Part shown: positions 33,054 to 44,731 of the stretch, piece after piece
Numbering within the stretch: position 1 is the stretch's first letter
Layout of the letters: each line of letters opens with the position of its first letter
Assembly (NCBI RefSeq): GCF_014200395.1
Contig: NZ_JACHBS010000001.1
Span: 434,001-498,000, forward strand
Length of the DNA: 64,000 nt
Reading direction: 5' to 3'
Source: Microcella frigidaquae
Lineage (GTDB): Bacteria; Actinomycetota; Actinomycetes; Actinomycetales; Microbacteriaceae
The notes under the pieces: model-generated
What the model was told of the DNA's origin: nothing
Database searches by the model: none
The model's input: the letters and a program-made list of their open reading frames with translations, nothing else
Program-made: the position numbers and the translations under genes

Positions 33054-34142
33054 TCAGCTCGCGCCCGCGATGCGCCAGCCGCGCGCCGAGAGCTCGTCGA
33101 CGAGGCGCTGCTCGACGTCGGGCAGCACCGACACCTCGGCGAAGCCGACGGGGGCGCCCGGCGAGTGCTCGAGCCGCAGGTCTTCCATGTTGATGCCGAG
33201 CTCGCCGATCTCGGTCAGCAGGCGGGCCAGCTGGCCCGGAGTGTCGTCGATCATCACCACGAGCTGCGCGAAGCGCTTGTCGGTGCCGTGCTTGCCCGGA
33301 ATGCGCGCGACTCCGGCGTTGCCCGCCGCGATGAGCTCGGCGAGAGCGCGGCGCGAGCCGGGCGCCTCGGGGTCGGCGAGGGCGGCGAGCAGGGCATCCA
33401 CGTCGTCGCGCACGCCGCGCAGAATCTGCGCGACGGGCTCGGCGTTCGCCGACAGGATCTGCACCCACAGCCCGGGGTCGCTCGCGGCGATGCGCGTGAC
33501 GTCGCGCACGCCCTGCCCGGCGAGGCCGACAGCACCGTTCGAGGCGTCGCGCAGCCGCGCGGCCATGGCGCTCGCGACGAGCTGCGGAACGTGGCTGATC
33601 ATCGCGACCGAGCGGTCGTGCTCGGCGACGGTCATCTCGATCGGCACGGCCCCGACGTCGAGGATGAGGTCTTCGATCGCCCCGGCGCGGCGGTACGTGA
33701 TGTCGTCGTGGCCGGCGAGCACCCACGGGCGGCCGACGAACAGGTCGGCGCGCGCCGAGATCGGCCCGCCGCGCTCGCGCCCGGCCATCGGATGCGTGCC
33801 GAGGTACCGCGTGACGTCGGCGCCGAGCTCGCGCAGCTCGGCGAGCACGCTGCCCTTCACGCTCGCCACGTCGGTGACGAGGGCTTCGGGATGCTCCTGC
33901 AGCGCCCGCGCCACGGTCGCCGCCGTGACATCCGGCGGCACGGCCGCGACGACGAGGCCGGGTCGATCGTCGGTGCGCGGAGCGCGGCCCGCCCCGTAGT
34001 CGACCGCGAGCCGCACAGCCGTCGGCGAGACGTCGGCGAGCGTCACGTCGACGCCCTTCTCGGTGAGGGCGAGGCCGATGCTGGTGCCGAGCAGGCCGGC
34101 GCCGATGATGTGCACCTGCTCGTGCAGGCGGCGGTCGGTCAT
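33054..34142 (-). CDS. tyrA: Prephenate dehydrogenase with C-terminal ACT-like domain
   Basis: It converts prephenate to 4-hydroxyphenylpyruvate with NAD+ for tyrosine synthesis. In 362 residues the Rossmann motif is IIGAGLLGTSIG (12-23). The prephenate-site region has THPMAGRERGG (about 117-127) with the catalytic histidine, and MISHVPQLVASAM lies at about 180. A C-terminal ACT-like domain (about 285-360; QLVVMIDDTPGQLARLLTEIGELGINMEDL) suggests feedback control by an aromatic amino acid. Its ATG overlaps the rluB stop by 4 bp. Confidence 0.94.
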   Translation of the reverse strand: MTDRRLHEQVHIIGAGLLGTSIGLALTEKGVDVTLADVSPTAVRLAVDYGAGRAPRTDDRPGLVVAAVPPDVTAATVARALQEHPEALVTDVASVKGSVLAELRELGADVTRYLGTHPMAGRERGGPISARADLFVGRPWVLAGHDDITYRRAGAIEDLILDVGAVPIEMTVAEHDRSVAMISHVPQLVASAMAARLRDASNGAVGLAGQGVRDVTRIAASDPGLWVQILSANAEPVAQILRGVRDDVDALLAALADPEAPGSRRALAELIAAGNAGVARIPGKHGTDKRFAQLVVMIDDTPGQLARLLTEIGELGINMEDLRLEHSPGAPVGFAEVSVLPDVEQRLVDELSARGWRIAGAS

Positions 34143-35044
34143 CTCGTCTCCTCCGACTGCTGGGCGGTGCGGGCGAGGGTCAACAGCGCGCCGCGCTCGG
34201 CATCCGTGAGGTCACGAGTGCGGCCGAGCGGCAGGGTGCCGAGGTGCAGCGGCCCGAACGAGCGGCGCACGAGCGCCGTGACGGGATGCCCGACGGCGGC
34301 GAGCATGCGGCGCACGATGCGGTTGCGACCCGAGTGCAGGGTGACCTCGACCATCGTGCGGCCCTTCGACGGCGCGCCGACGATCTTGGCGCGGTCGACG
34401 GCGATGGGCCCGTCATCCAGCTCGATGCCCGTCTTCAGGCGCTGGAGCGTCGCGGGCGTCACGGTTCCCTCGACCTGGGCGATGTACGTCTTCTCGACGC
34501 CGTAGCGCGGGTGCGCGAGCACGTTGGCGAGCTCGCCGTCGTTGGTGAGCAGCAGCAGGCCGCTGGTCTCGGCGTCGAGGCGCCCGACGTTGTAGAGGCG
34601 CTCGTCGTACTCGGCGGTGAATTCGGTGAGGTCGCGACGGCCGTTCTCGTCGCTCATCGTGCTGACCACGCCGGTCGGCTTGTTGAGCATGACGTAGCGC
34701 TTCGAGGTGTCGAGCTGCACGGCGACGCCGTCGACGGCGACGTGGTCGGTGGCCGGCTCGACGCGCGTGCCGAGCTCGGTGACGACGACGCCGTTCACGC
34801 TCACCCGGCCAGCGACGATCAACTGCTCGCACACGCGGCGGCTCGCGACCCCGGCCGCGGCGAGCACCTTCTGCAGGCGCTCGCTCGTCGGGCTGTCACC
34901 GGCGCGGCGGTTCGACGGCTCGCTCGACCAGTCGATGACGACGTCGGGCACGAGGTCGCGGTCGGCGCGGCGGTCGCGTTCGGCACCGTCGCCACCCGCG
35001 CGGCCGGAGCGCGCATTCCGCTGGCGGTCGCGGTCAGCGGACAT
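34139..35044 (-). CDS. rluB: 23S rRNA pseudouridine synthase, RluB/RsuA family
   Basis: It modifies 23S rRNA, by analogy with RluB at U2605. The 301-residue protein has a charged N-terminal tail, an S4 RNA-binding domain (about 55-110; ERLQKVLAAAGVASRRVCEQLI) and the synthase domain with catalytic aspartate in GRLDAETSGLLLLTND (about 154-169). A further conserved motif is HSGRNRIVRRMLAAVGHPV. It is in the standard scpA-scpB-rluB order and overlaps scpB by 11 bp. The exact target base is inferred by family only. Confidence 0.92.
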   Translation of the reverse strand: MSADRDRQRNARSGRAGGDGAERDRRADRDLVPDVVIDWSSEPSNRRAGDSPTSERLQKVLAAAGVASRRVCEQLIVAGRVSVNGVVVTELGTRVEPATDHVAVDGVAVQLDTSKRYVMLNKPTGVVSTMSDENGRRDLTEFTAEYDERLYNVGRLDAETSGLLLLTNDGELANVLAHPRYGVEKTYIAQVEGTVTPATLQRLKTGIELDDGPIAVDRAKIVGAPSKGRTMVEVTLHSGRNRIVRRMLAAVGHPVTALVRRSFGPLHLGTLPLGRTRDLTDAERGALLTLARTAQQSEETR

Positions 35045-35720
35045 CGTCGAACCCCTCGCGCCCGTCGTCGAGCAGCGGCGAGATCTTCGGCAGCTCGTCG
35101 AGCGAGTTGATGCCCAGCTGGGTCAGCAGCAGGTCGGTGGTCTCGTAGTGGATCGCGCCCGTCTCGCTGTCGGTGAAGGCCTCGGTGATGAGGCCGCGGC
35201 CGAGCAGCGTGCGCACCACCGAGTCGACGTTGACCGCGCGGATCGACGCGATCGCGCCCCGGCTGATCGGCTGCTTGTAGGCGATGACGGCGAGGGTCTC
35301 GAGCGCGGCCTGCGAGAGCTTCGCCGGGCTCTGAGTGTGCACGAAGTCGCGCACGAGGTCGTCGAACTCGCCGCGCACGTAGATGCGCCAGCCGCCGCCG
35401 ACCTCGCGCAGCTCGAAGCCGCGCCGCACGCCCGGCACGCCATCGGCCCCGGGTGCCCCGTCGTAGTCGGCCACGAGCGCCGCGATCGCCGCGCGCACCT
35501 CCGTCACCGGCCGCCCGACCGCGCTCGCGAGCCCGACGACGCTCTGCGGCTCATCGACGACCATCAGGATCGCCTCGAGCGCGCGCGCCACCTCCACACC
35601 GTCGGGGATGCGGGGCTCGCGCTCGGCGTCCTCCGCCGTCGCCGCGACCTCGGGCGCGGCGGTCTCCTCGACCGGCGTCTCGGTGGCGTGCGTCTCAGCG
35701 GCCTGCGCCTCATTGGCCAT
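35034..35720 (-). CDS. scpB: Segregation and condensation protein ScpB
   Basis: ScpB dimerises through winged-helix domains and, with ScpA, bridges SMC heads in the bacterial condensin. The 228-residue protein carries the typical core EALEAILMVVDEPQSVVGLASAVG (about 45-70) and the second winged helix with SQAALETLAVIAYKQPISRGAIASIRAVNVDSVVRTLLGRGLI (about 135-178). The N-terminal ~40 residues are acidic and low-complexity, common in actinobacteria. It overlaps both neighbours, giving tight coupling to scpA. Confidence 0.94.
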   Translation of the reverse strand: MANEAQAAETHATETPVEETAAPEVAATAEDAEREPRIPDGVEVARALEAILMVVDEPQSVVGLASAVGRPVTEVRAAIAALVADYDGAPGADGVPGVRRGFELREVGGGWRIYVRGEFDDLVRDFVHTQSPAKLSQAALETLAVIAYKQPISRGAIASIRAVNVDSVVRTLLGRGLITEAFTDSETGAIHYETTDLLLTQLGINSLDELPKISPLLDDGREGFDDVR

Positions 35721-36586
35721 AGTCGGCTCCCAGGTTCACGAGGTTCTCATCCGTCCAGTTCTCGGCCGTCCACCGCACGGTGAGCTCGCCGAGCGGCTCC
35801 AGCTGCTCGAAGCCGACCGCCGCGTGCCGGTAGAGCTCGAGCAGCGCGAGGAAGCGCGCGACGATCACGCCTTTCGCGTCGGCCCCGGCGATGAGCTGCC
35901 GGAAGGTCACGGGCTCGCCCTGCCGCAGCAGCGCGACCACGTGCGCGGCCTGCTCGCGGATCGACACGAGCGGAGCGTGCAGGTGGTCGAGCCCGACCAC
36001 CGGCACCTCCTTCGGCGTGAAGGCGAGCAGCGCGAGGGCGGCGAAGTCGTCGACGCTGAGGGTCCAGACGAGTTCGGGCTTCTGCTCGCGGTACTGGTCT
36101 TCGAGCCGCACCGAGCGCGGCTGGCGGGTGCTCTCCTCCTCCAGCCGGCGGGCGAACCAGGCCGACACCTCCTTGAAGGCGCGGTATTGCAGCAGCCGCG
36201 CGAACAGCAGGTCGCGCGCTTCGAGCAGCGCGACGTCCTCCGCGTCGACGAGCTCGCCCTGCGGCAGCAGGCTTGCGATCTTCAGGTCGAGCAGTGTGAC
36301 GGCGACGACGAGGAACTCGCTGGCCTGGTCGAGGGCGTCGATCGAGCCGTCCTGCTCCATCGCCCGCAGATAGGCGAGGAACTCGTCGGTGACGACCGAC
36401 AGGCTCACCTCGGTGATGTCGAGCTCGCGCTTGGTGATGAGGCTCAGCAGCAGATCGAACGGGCCGTCGAAGTCGTCGAGGGTGACGCGGAAACCGGTGG
36501 GCGCAGCATCCGCCTCGATCGTCGCCGCCTCGATCGTCGCCGCCGCGCTCGCGACGCCCGCCTGCCCCGCCGAACCGGCCGCCGGC

Positions 36587-36603
<17 letters not shown>
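35710..36603 (-). CDS. scpA: Segregation and condensation protein ScpA
   Basis: ScpA is the kleisin subunit that closes the SMC ring. The 297-residue protein has an alanine-rich N-terminal tail, then the kleisin N-domain FRVTLDDFDGPFDLLLSLITKRELDITEVSLSVVTDEFLAYL (about 38-79). An acidic helical middle (EFLVVAVTLLDLKIASLLP) follows, and a C-terminal winged helix ends near VIVARFLALLELYRHAAVGFEQ. It overlaps parA by 17 bp upstream and scpB by 11 bp downstream, so the three are one transcription unit. Confidence 0.94.
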
Positions 36604-37474
<871 letters not shown>

Positions 37475-37556
37475 AGCGCCCCAGTCTAGTGACGGCTCGT
37501 CGCCGGGGCGGGGCGCCTCGCAGGCGGCGCTCCGACGGGAGTGGTTGACTGCACGC

Positions 37557-38720
37557 ATGGCGAACCCGTTCGACGGCGTCGACGACGCGCAGCTCGAGGT
37601 GTGGTCGTTCGGCCGCGAAGGTCGCGTCACCGACCGCGAGCTCGCCGAGGCGGCCTTGCGCGAGCTGATCCGGCGCGGCGAGGAGCGTGCGATCGCCACA
37701 GCCGCCGAGCAGCGGGTCGAGCAGACGGGGGTCGTGGCGAACGAGGCGCCCGCATCCGCCGCAGCCGCAACCGCAACCGCAACTGCAGCCGCAGCCGCCG
37801 CCGACGACGCGGCCACCGATGCAGCGGCGACTGCTGCCGAGCGCCATGAACGGCGGATGCGCACCACGGGCCGCACGGGCCTCGCCCTCGCCGCGCTCGC
37901 CCTCGCGGGCATCGCTCCCCTGCTGGCGATGCCCGGCGGCCCCGGCGACCCGCTCGCGGTGTTCGAGCACCCCGCCACCGCGGTCGACGACGCCTGGGTC
38001 GCCCCGCTCACCCGCGACTACGTCTCGGGTGTGACGCTCGGCCCGCGCACCGTACAGCTCGGGGACGGGCTGACCGCTGTCGTCTTCCGTGCCGCCGCCA
38101 CGGTTGACGGCCGCAGCACCGACTACGACCCCTACTGCGTGTGGGTGAGCGAGGGTGCATCGGGGACCAGCCCGGGAGCTCTCAGCGGGTCGTGCGTGCT
38201 CGCAGAGCGGTTCGCGACAGAGGGCATCGCGCTGGCCCTGCGCCTGACGCCGGGTGGGCAGGGCCTCGACGTCGTCGCGTGGGGCCCGACGGGCGGCCCC
38301 CGTCTGCTGCAGAACCAGCCCGTGCCCACCGTCGGAGGTGTGCGCAGCGTGCTCGATTGGCTCGTGTTCCCCGTTCTCGAGGGCGTCACCGATCCGCTCG
38401 CCGTCGTCGGCGACCGCGACGGCCTGCTCATGGGGCCCTCCGTCGTGCCCCTGGCCGCCGACGGCCCCGCCCCGTTGGTGGCCACCTGGGCGTACCTCCG
38501 CCAGGGCGCGGGCGACGACCCGGTGCTCTGCATCGTCAGCGTCGTCGACGACCCGGGCGGGGGTGTCATCGGGCCAACGCAGACGCGCAGCTGCGCGCCC
38601 CTCGCCGCCGTCCGCCGTGACGGCATCAGCCACATCGTGCGCGCCGACGGTGCCGACTGGGCCGTGCGCGTGGGGCCCGACGGCGAAGGGCGCACCGATC
38701 GGCTGCAGCCCGTGGGTTGA
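37557..38720 (+). CDS. Single-pass membrane protein with alanine-rich linker, unknown function
   Basis: A 387-residue protein starting at ATG 37557. The N-terminal ~50 residues are polar and predicted cytosolic (DAQLEVWSFGREGRVTDRELAEAALRELIRRG). A low-complexity Ala/Thr stretch follows (about 65-95), then one transmembrane helix (about 106-125; GLALAALALAGIAPLLAMPG) and an extracellular domain of about 260 residues. Three or four cysteines there (DPYCVW, SGSCVLAE, VLCIV, RSCAPL) could form disulfides. No family was recognised. It interrupts the otherwise one-strand xerD-parA block and is divergent from parA. Confidence 0.7.
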   Translation: MANPFDGVDDAQLEVWSFGREGRVTDRELAEAALRELIRRGEERAIATAAEQRVEQTGVVANEAPASAAAATATATAAAAAADDAATDAAATAAERHERRMRTTGRTGLALAALALAGIAPLLAMPGGPGDPLAVFEHPATAVDDAWVAPLTRDYVSGVTLGPRTVQLGDGLTAVVFRAAATVDGRSTDYDPYCVWVSEGASGTSPGALSGSCVLAERFATEGIALALRLTPGGQGLDVVAWGPTGGPRLLQNQPVPTVGGVRSVLDWLVFPVLEGVTDPLAVVGDRDGLLMGPSVVPLAADGPAPLVATWAYLRQGAGDDPVLCIVSVVDDPGGGVIGPTQTRSCAPLAAVRRDGISHIVRADGADWAVRVGPDGEGRTDRLQPVG

Positions 38721-38746
38721 GACCCCGGCACCGCGCGACGTGCGGG

Positions 38747-39676
38747 CTAGAGTGCGCGCGGGTGGGCGGTCGCCCAGGCCTCGCGCGCCGCATCCGCCGT
38801 GACCAGCGTGTACAGCTGGGTGGTGGCGACGCTCGCGTGCCCCAGCAGCTCCTGCACGACGCGCACGTCGGCGCCGCCCTCGAGCAGGTGGGTGGCGAAC
38901 GAGTGGCGCAGGGTGTGCGGCGAGATCTCGGCGGTGAGGGATGCGCGCGCCGCGGCATCTCGGATGATCAGCCAGGCGCTCTGGCGCGACAGCTTCGCGC
39001 CCCGGGCACCCAGGAAGAGCGCCGGCGTCGCCGAACCGCGCGGGGCCAGCACCGGCCGCCCGCGCACCAGGTAGGCGTCGAGCGCCTCGCGCGCGTAGCG
39101 GCCGAGCGGCACGATGCGCTGCTTGCGGCCCTTGCCGAACAGCCGCACGGCCTCGCCGACGCCGCCCTCCCCCGTCAGCACGTCGTCGACGGCGAGGTCG
39201 ACGGCCTCGCTCACCCGCGCCCCCGTCGCGTAGAGCAGCTCGAGCAGGGCGCGGTCGCGCAGTGCGATCGGGTCGTCGCCGCCGCAGGCCTCGAGCAACC
39301 GCTCGACCTCCGCGATGCTGATCGCCTTCGGCAGGCGCTTCGGCTGCTTCGGCGGGCGCTGCTCGGCGGCGACATCCCGCGCGACGAGGCCCTCCTCGGC
39401 GAGGAAGCGGTGCCAGCCGCGCACGCTCGACAGCATGCGGGCGGCGCTCGACGCGCTCACCCCCGTCGTGCCATCACCGGGGTCGCGCACGGCCGCGACG
39501 AAGGCGCCCACGTCGACCTCGGAGATCGCGGCGGGGTCGTCGATGCCGCGCGCGCCGAGGTGCGTCAGGTAGCGCGCCAGATCGCGGCGGTACGCGGCGA
39601 CCGTGTGCGGCGAGCGGCCGCGCTCGAGCCGCACGTGGCGGAGGTACCGCTCCACGGCCCGCTCGAGCTGCTCCAC
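38747..39676 (-). CDS. xerD: Site-specific tyrosine recombinase XerD
   Basis: With XerC it resolves chromosome dimers at dif. From GTG 39676 the protein has 309 residues. The N-terminal SAM-like core-binding domain covers about 1-95 ([31 protein letters not shown]). The catalytic domain has R154 (TGARVSEA), K183 (GKGRKQR), H254 and R257 ([13 protein letters not shown]), H280 (LLGHASV) and the nucleophile Y289 (TTQLYT). All are intact. It lies in the pyrG-Nudix-xerD-parA-scpA order typical of actinobacteria. The open frame extends further upstream into the Nudix gene, but homology begins here. Confidence 0.95.
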   Translation of the reverse strand: MEQLERAVERYLRHVRLERGRSPHTVAAYRRDLARYLTHLGARGIDDPAAISEVDVGAFVAAVRDPGDGTTGVSASSAARMLSSVRGWHRFLAEEGLVARDVAAEQRPPKQPKRLPKAISIAEVERLLEACGGDDPIALRDRALLELLYATGARVSEAVDLAVDDVLTGEGGVGEAVRLFGKGRKQRIVPLGRYAREALDAYLVRGRPVLAPRGSATPALFLGARGAKLSRQSAWLIIRDAAARASLTAEISPHTLRHSFATHLLEGGADVRVVQELLGHASVATTQLYTLVTADAAREAWATAHPRAL

Positions 39677-39696
39677 GACCGGCGCTCGCTGCCGTC

Positions 39697-40286
39697 TCAG
39701 GCCCGCGAGCGGCGGGCGTGCTCGGCCAGCACCGCGGCCTGGAAGATGCCGTTGCGCGCGCGCCCGGCGAGCACGGCATCCACCGCCTCCTCCAGCGCGA
39801 CCCAGCGCGTGACGATGTCGGCTTCCTCCGAGTCGCGGGCGAACACCTCGGGCGCCGCCGTCAGTCCGGTGGCGCGGAAGACGTGGATCACCTCGTCCGA
39901 TCCGCCCGGCGAGGTGTGCAGGGTGATGAGCGGCTGCCAGTCGGCCGCGACGAGGTCGACCTCCTCGGCCAATTCTCGCCGCGCGGCCGTCAGCGGATCC
40001 TCGCCGTCGACGTCGAGCAGGCCGGCGGGCAGCTCCCAGTTGCGGGTCTGGATGGGGTGCCGGTACTGCTGGATGCTCAGTACGCGCCCGTCGTCGTCGA
40101 CGGCCAGCACGGCCACCGCGCCGGGGTGCTCCATGAACTCGCGCACGAGCTGCCCCTCGCCGTAGGCGAAGCGCTCGCGGCGGATGTCCCACACCGCCCC
40201 GGCGAACGCGATCGCGCTGTCGAGCACCTCGACGCTCGAGGCCTCGTCGGCCAGGAGCACCTCGTCGTCGGGGGAGGTCGATCCGG

Positions 40287-40290
<4 letters not shown>
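39697..40290 (-). CDS. ADP-ribose pyrophosphatase-like Nudix hydrolase
   Basis: A 197-residue protein from GTG 40290, which overlaps the pyrG stop (GTGA). Its Nudix box, [27 protein letters not shown] (about 97-123), is preceded by [17 protein letters not shown], a hallmark of the ADP-ribose pyrophosphatase subgroup, which splits ADP-ribose into AMP and ribose 5-phosphate. It sits between pyrG and xerD, a conserved actinobacterial position. Confidence 0.9.
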
Positions 40291-42026
<1,736 letters not shown>

Positions 42027-42100
42027 GGGCCTCTAGCCTATCCGACGCGCAGCCGGTCGGCCCTCGACGCGCGGTGCGCCGTGAGCGTACAGTGTGCGGC

Positions 42101-42973
42101 ATGAGCGTCCCCGCCCTCGACATCGCCCCCCGGATGCGGCACCGAGGCCTCCCGGGAGCGACCGCGGCCCTCGTCGCCACCGTCATGATCGCGCTTGCGG
42201 GATGCGCGGGCCTGGGCGGAGCCCCCGCTTCGGTCGCTCTCACCGAGCAGCCGGGGTTTCCTGCCGACGCGCCCATCGGCGAGCCCGTGTTCGACGAGAC
42301 CTGGGCTGGTGAGCCCGTCGGCTGGCTGGCCGACGACCGCGGGACGCTCACCATCGTCAGCTACTGGAGTTCGTCGTGTCCCCTGATCGCCACCGCGATC
42401 GAGGTGCTCGACGAGGCGAGGATCGCGATCGAGCTGCAGCCGGCCCCCGCGCAGGCGTGCACCGACGACCTCGCGCCGCACACGCACGTGCTGGCGACTC
42501 CCGAAGGCTGGGGATCGGGCGATGGGCCGTACACGGCCGAGGTGACCCGCGTGGACACCGGCTTCGGCGAGGTGGTGACGGCGGTGGATCTCTGGCCCTG
42601 GCCCGAGCCGGCGACGATCGCCGTGCAGACGCTGCGCGAGGTGCCCGCCGACATCACGCTGCCGCCCGACGCGCTCGACCGCGGGGAGCCGCTCGCCTAC
42701 TGGGGCCCCGAGCGCGAGTCGTTGCGCGTGGTCACCTGGGGAAGCTCGAGCTGCCCGCCGCCCGCCGTCGTGCTCAGCACGATCGGCACGACCGAGCTCG
42801 AGCTCGTGTTCGGCCCCCTGCCGGCCGGGCGGGTGTGCACCGCCGACTTCAGCCCGACCACCCACGTGCTCGGCGTGCCGGAAGGACTCGAAGCCGGACC
42901 GATCACCCTCGCCGTGCGGTTCGAGCAGCGCGACGGGACTGCGCAGCGGTTCCGCATCCCGATCAACGACTGA
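42101..42973 (+). CDS. Lipoprotein with an internal duplication, unknown function
   Basis: A 290-residue protein with a lipoprotein signal: a positively charged start, a hydrophobic core and the lipobox LAGC with the acylated cysteine at about residue 35. The mature part holds two related ~100-residue units. TIVSYWSSSCP...ACTDDLAPHTHVLATPEGW (about 85-135) aligns with RVVTWGSSSCP...VCTADFSPTTHVLGVPEGL (about 208-265), each with two cysteines that could pair. No domain family was recognised. It is divergent from pyrG and convergent with recN. Confidence 0.75.
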   Translation: MSVPALDIAPRMRHRGLPGATAALVATVMIALAGCAGLGGAPASVALTEQPGFPADAPIGEPVFDETWAGEPVGWLADDRGTLTIVSYWSSSCPLIATAIEVLDEARIAIELQPAPAQACTDDLAPHTHVLATPEGWGSGDGPYTAEVTRVDTGFGEVVTAVDLWPWPEPATIAVQTLREVPADITLPPDALDRGEPLAYWGPERESLRVVTWGSSSCPPPAVVLSTIGTTELELVFGPLPAGRVCTADFSPTTHVLGVPEGLEAGPITLAVRFEQRDGTAQRFRIPIND

Positions 42974-43033
42974 GCGGGGTCGCGGCTCGCTGGTCCCGCT
43001 CAGCCACGATCCGCCGCGGCCGGTCGGCCCGGC

Positions 43034-44731
43034 TCAGCCGACGAGCTCGCGGGCCGTCTCGATGAGCTCCCGCGCGTGGGTGAGGCCCGACTCGCTGTCG
43101 GGCAGGCCGCTCAGCAGGCGCGCCATCTCGGCGATGCGCTCGTCGCCGTGCAGCTGCTGCACGCTCGAGGCGGTGACGTGCCCGTCGTGGTCCTTCACGA
43201 CCCGCAGGTGGTTGGTGGCGAAGGCGGCGACCTGTGCGAGGTGCGTGACGACGATGACCTGCGCGGTCTGCGCGAGCCGCGCCAGGCGTCGCCCGATCTC
43301 GATCGCGCTGGCGCCGCCGACCCCGGCGTCGACCTCGTCGAAGATGAAGGTCGGCACGGGGTCGGTCGCCGCGATGACCACCTCGAGGGCGAGCATGACG
43401 CGCGAGAGCTCACCGCCGGAGGCCCCACGGCCGAGCGGGCGCGGCTCGGCGCCCGGGTGCGGCTGCAGCAGAATGGCCACCTGGTCGCGCCCGGTCGCCG
43501 TGTAGTCGTCGCGCGGCGTCACCTCGACCGTGATGCGCGCCGAGCCCATCGCGAGGGCCGCCAGCTCTGCCGTCACACGCTCTGAGAGGCGGATGCCCGC
43601 CACCCGCCGCAGGTCGCTCAGCCGGTCGGCGAGCATCATGACCCGGGCACGGTCGGCGTCGACCTCGGCGCGGAGCGCCTCGATGCGATCGCTGTCGTGG
43701 TCGAGCTCGAGCAGCCGACCGCTACCCGAATCGAGGTAGTCAATGACCTCGTCGAGGGTCGGGCCGTACTTGCGCATGAGGGTCGCGAGCTCGGCCCGGC
43801 GCTCCTGCACCGCCTCGAGCTCGCGTCCGCCGTCGCTGTCGAGCGAGGCGAGGTACGAGGCCAGCTGCGTGGCGAGCTCGCCGACGACGAAGCCAGCGTT
43901 CGCGGCGGCCTCGACGATCGGCACGAGGGCGGCGTCGTGACTCGACACCCGGTCGATCGTGCGACGGGCGGTCTCGATGAGGGCGAGGGCGTCGCGCGCC
44001 TCGTCGAGGCTCTCGCTTGAGATCAGCTCGTGGGCCTGCGCGGCGGCGAGCCGCAGGTCTTCGATGTTGGTAAGTCGCTCGGCCCGCTCGGCGAGCTCGA
44101 TGTCCTCGCCCGGGCGCGGCGCGGCCTGCTCGATCTCGGCCATCGCCACGCGCAGCTCCTCCGCCTCGCGGGCGCGGCGATCGCGCTCGGCGACGAGAAC
44201 GTCGAGCTCCGACTGCGCGTCGTTCCAGCGCCGGAAGACCTCCTGGTAGTCCCCGAGCACGGCGCTCAGCTCGGGCCCGGCGAAGCGGTCGAGGGCCTCG
44301 CGCTGAGCGGTGGCCGACTTGAGGCGCACCTGGTCGCTCTGGCCGTGAACGACGACGAGCTGCTGCCCGATCTCGTTGAGCACGCCGACCGGCGTCGAAC
44401 GCCCGCCGACGACGGCGCGCGAGCGGCCCTCGTTCGAGATGGAGCGGCTGAGGATGAGGGCGCCGCCGTCGAGGTCTCCCCCGGCGTCGCGCACGCGATC
44501 GGCGACCGGGCCGCGCTCGGCCACGTGCCAGTGCCCCTCGACGAGGGCCTGCCCCGAGCCCGAGCGGATCGCGCCGGTGTCGGCACGATCGCCGAGCAGC
44601 AGCCCGAGGGCCGTCACGACCATGGTCTTGCCCGCGCCGGTCTCGCCGGTCAGCGCCGTGAACCCGGGGCCGAGCGGCAGGCGCGCCTCGCCGATGACCC
44701 CGAGGTTGCGGATGGAGATCTCCTCGATCAC
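43034..44731 (-). CDS. recN: DNA repair protein RecN
   Basis: An SMC-like ATPase for double-strand-break repair. From GTG 44731 it has 565 residues. Head part 1 has Walker A in TALTGETGAGKTMVVTALGLLLG (about 28-50). A long coiled coil spans about 155-375. Head part 2 has the signature GRGASGGELSRVMLALEV (about 445-462) and the Walker B FIFDEVDAGVGGASAIEIG (about 473-491). The GTG overlaps the nadK stop. RecN is commonly SOS-induced, but here it is an internal operon gene and no LexA box was found directly before it. Confidence 0.95.
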   Translation of the reverse strand: MIEEISIRNLGVIGEARLPLGPGFTALTGETGAGKTMVVTALGLLLGDRADTGAIRSGSGQALVEGHWHVAERGPVADRVRDAGGDLDGGALILSRSISNEGRSRAVVGGRSTPVGVLNEIGQQLVVVHGQSDQVRLKSATAQREALDRFAGPELSAVLGDYQEVFRRWNDAQSELDVLVAERDRRAREAEELRVAMAEIEQAAPRPGEDIELAERAERLTNIEDLRLAAAQAHELISSESLDEARDALALIETARRTIDRVSSHDAALVPIVEAAANAGFVVGELATQLASYLASLDSDGGRELEAVQERRAELATLMRKYGPTLDEVIDYLDSGSGRLLELDHDSDRIEALRAEVDADRARVMMLADRLSDLRRVAGIRLSERVTAELAALAMGSARITVEVTPRDDYTATGRDQVAILLQPHPGAEPRPLGRGASGGELSRVMLALEVVIAATDPVPTFIFDEVDAGVGGASAIEIGRRLARLAQTAQVIVVTHLAQVAAFATNHLRVVKDHDGHVTASSVQQLHGDERIAEMARLLSGLPDSESGLTHARELIETARELVG

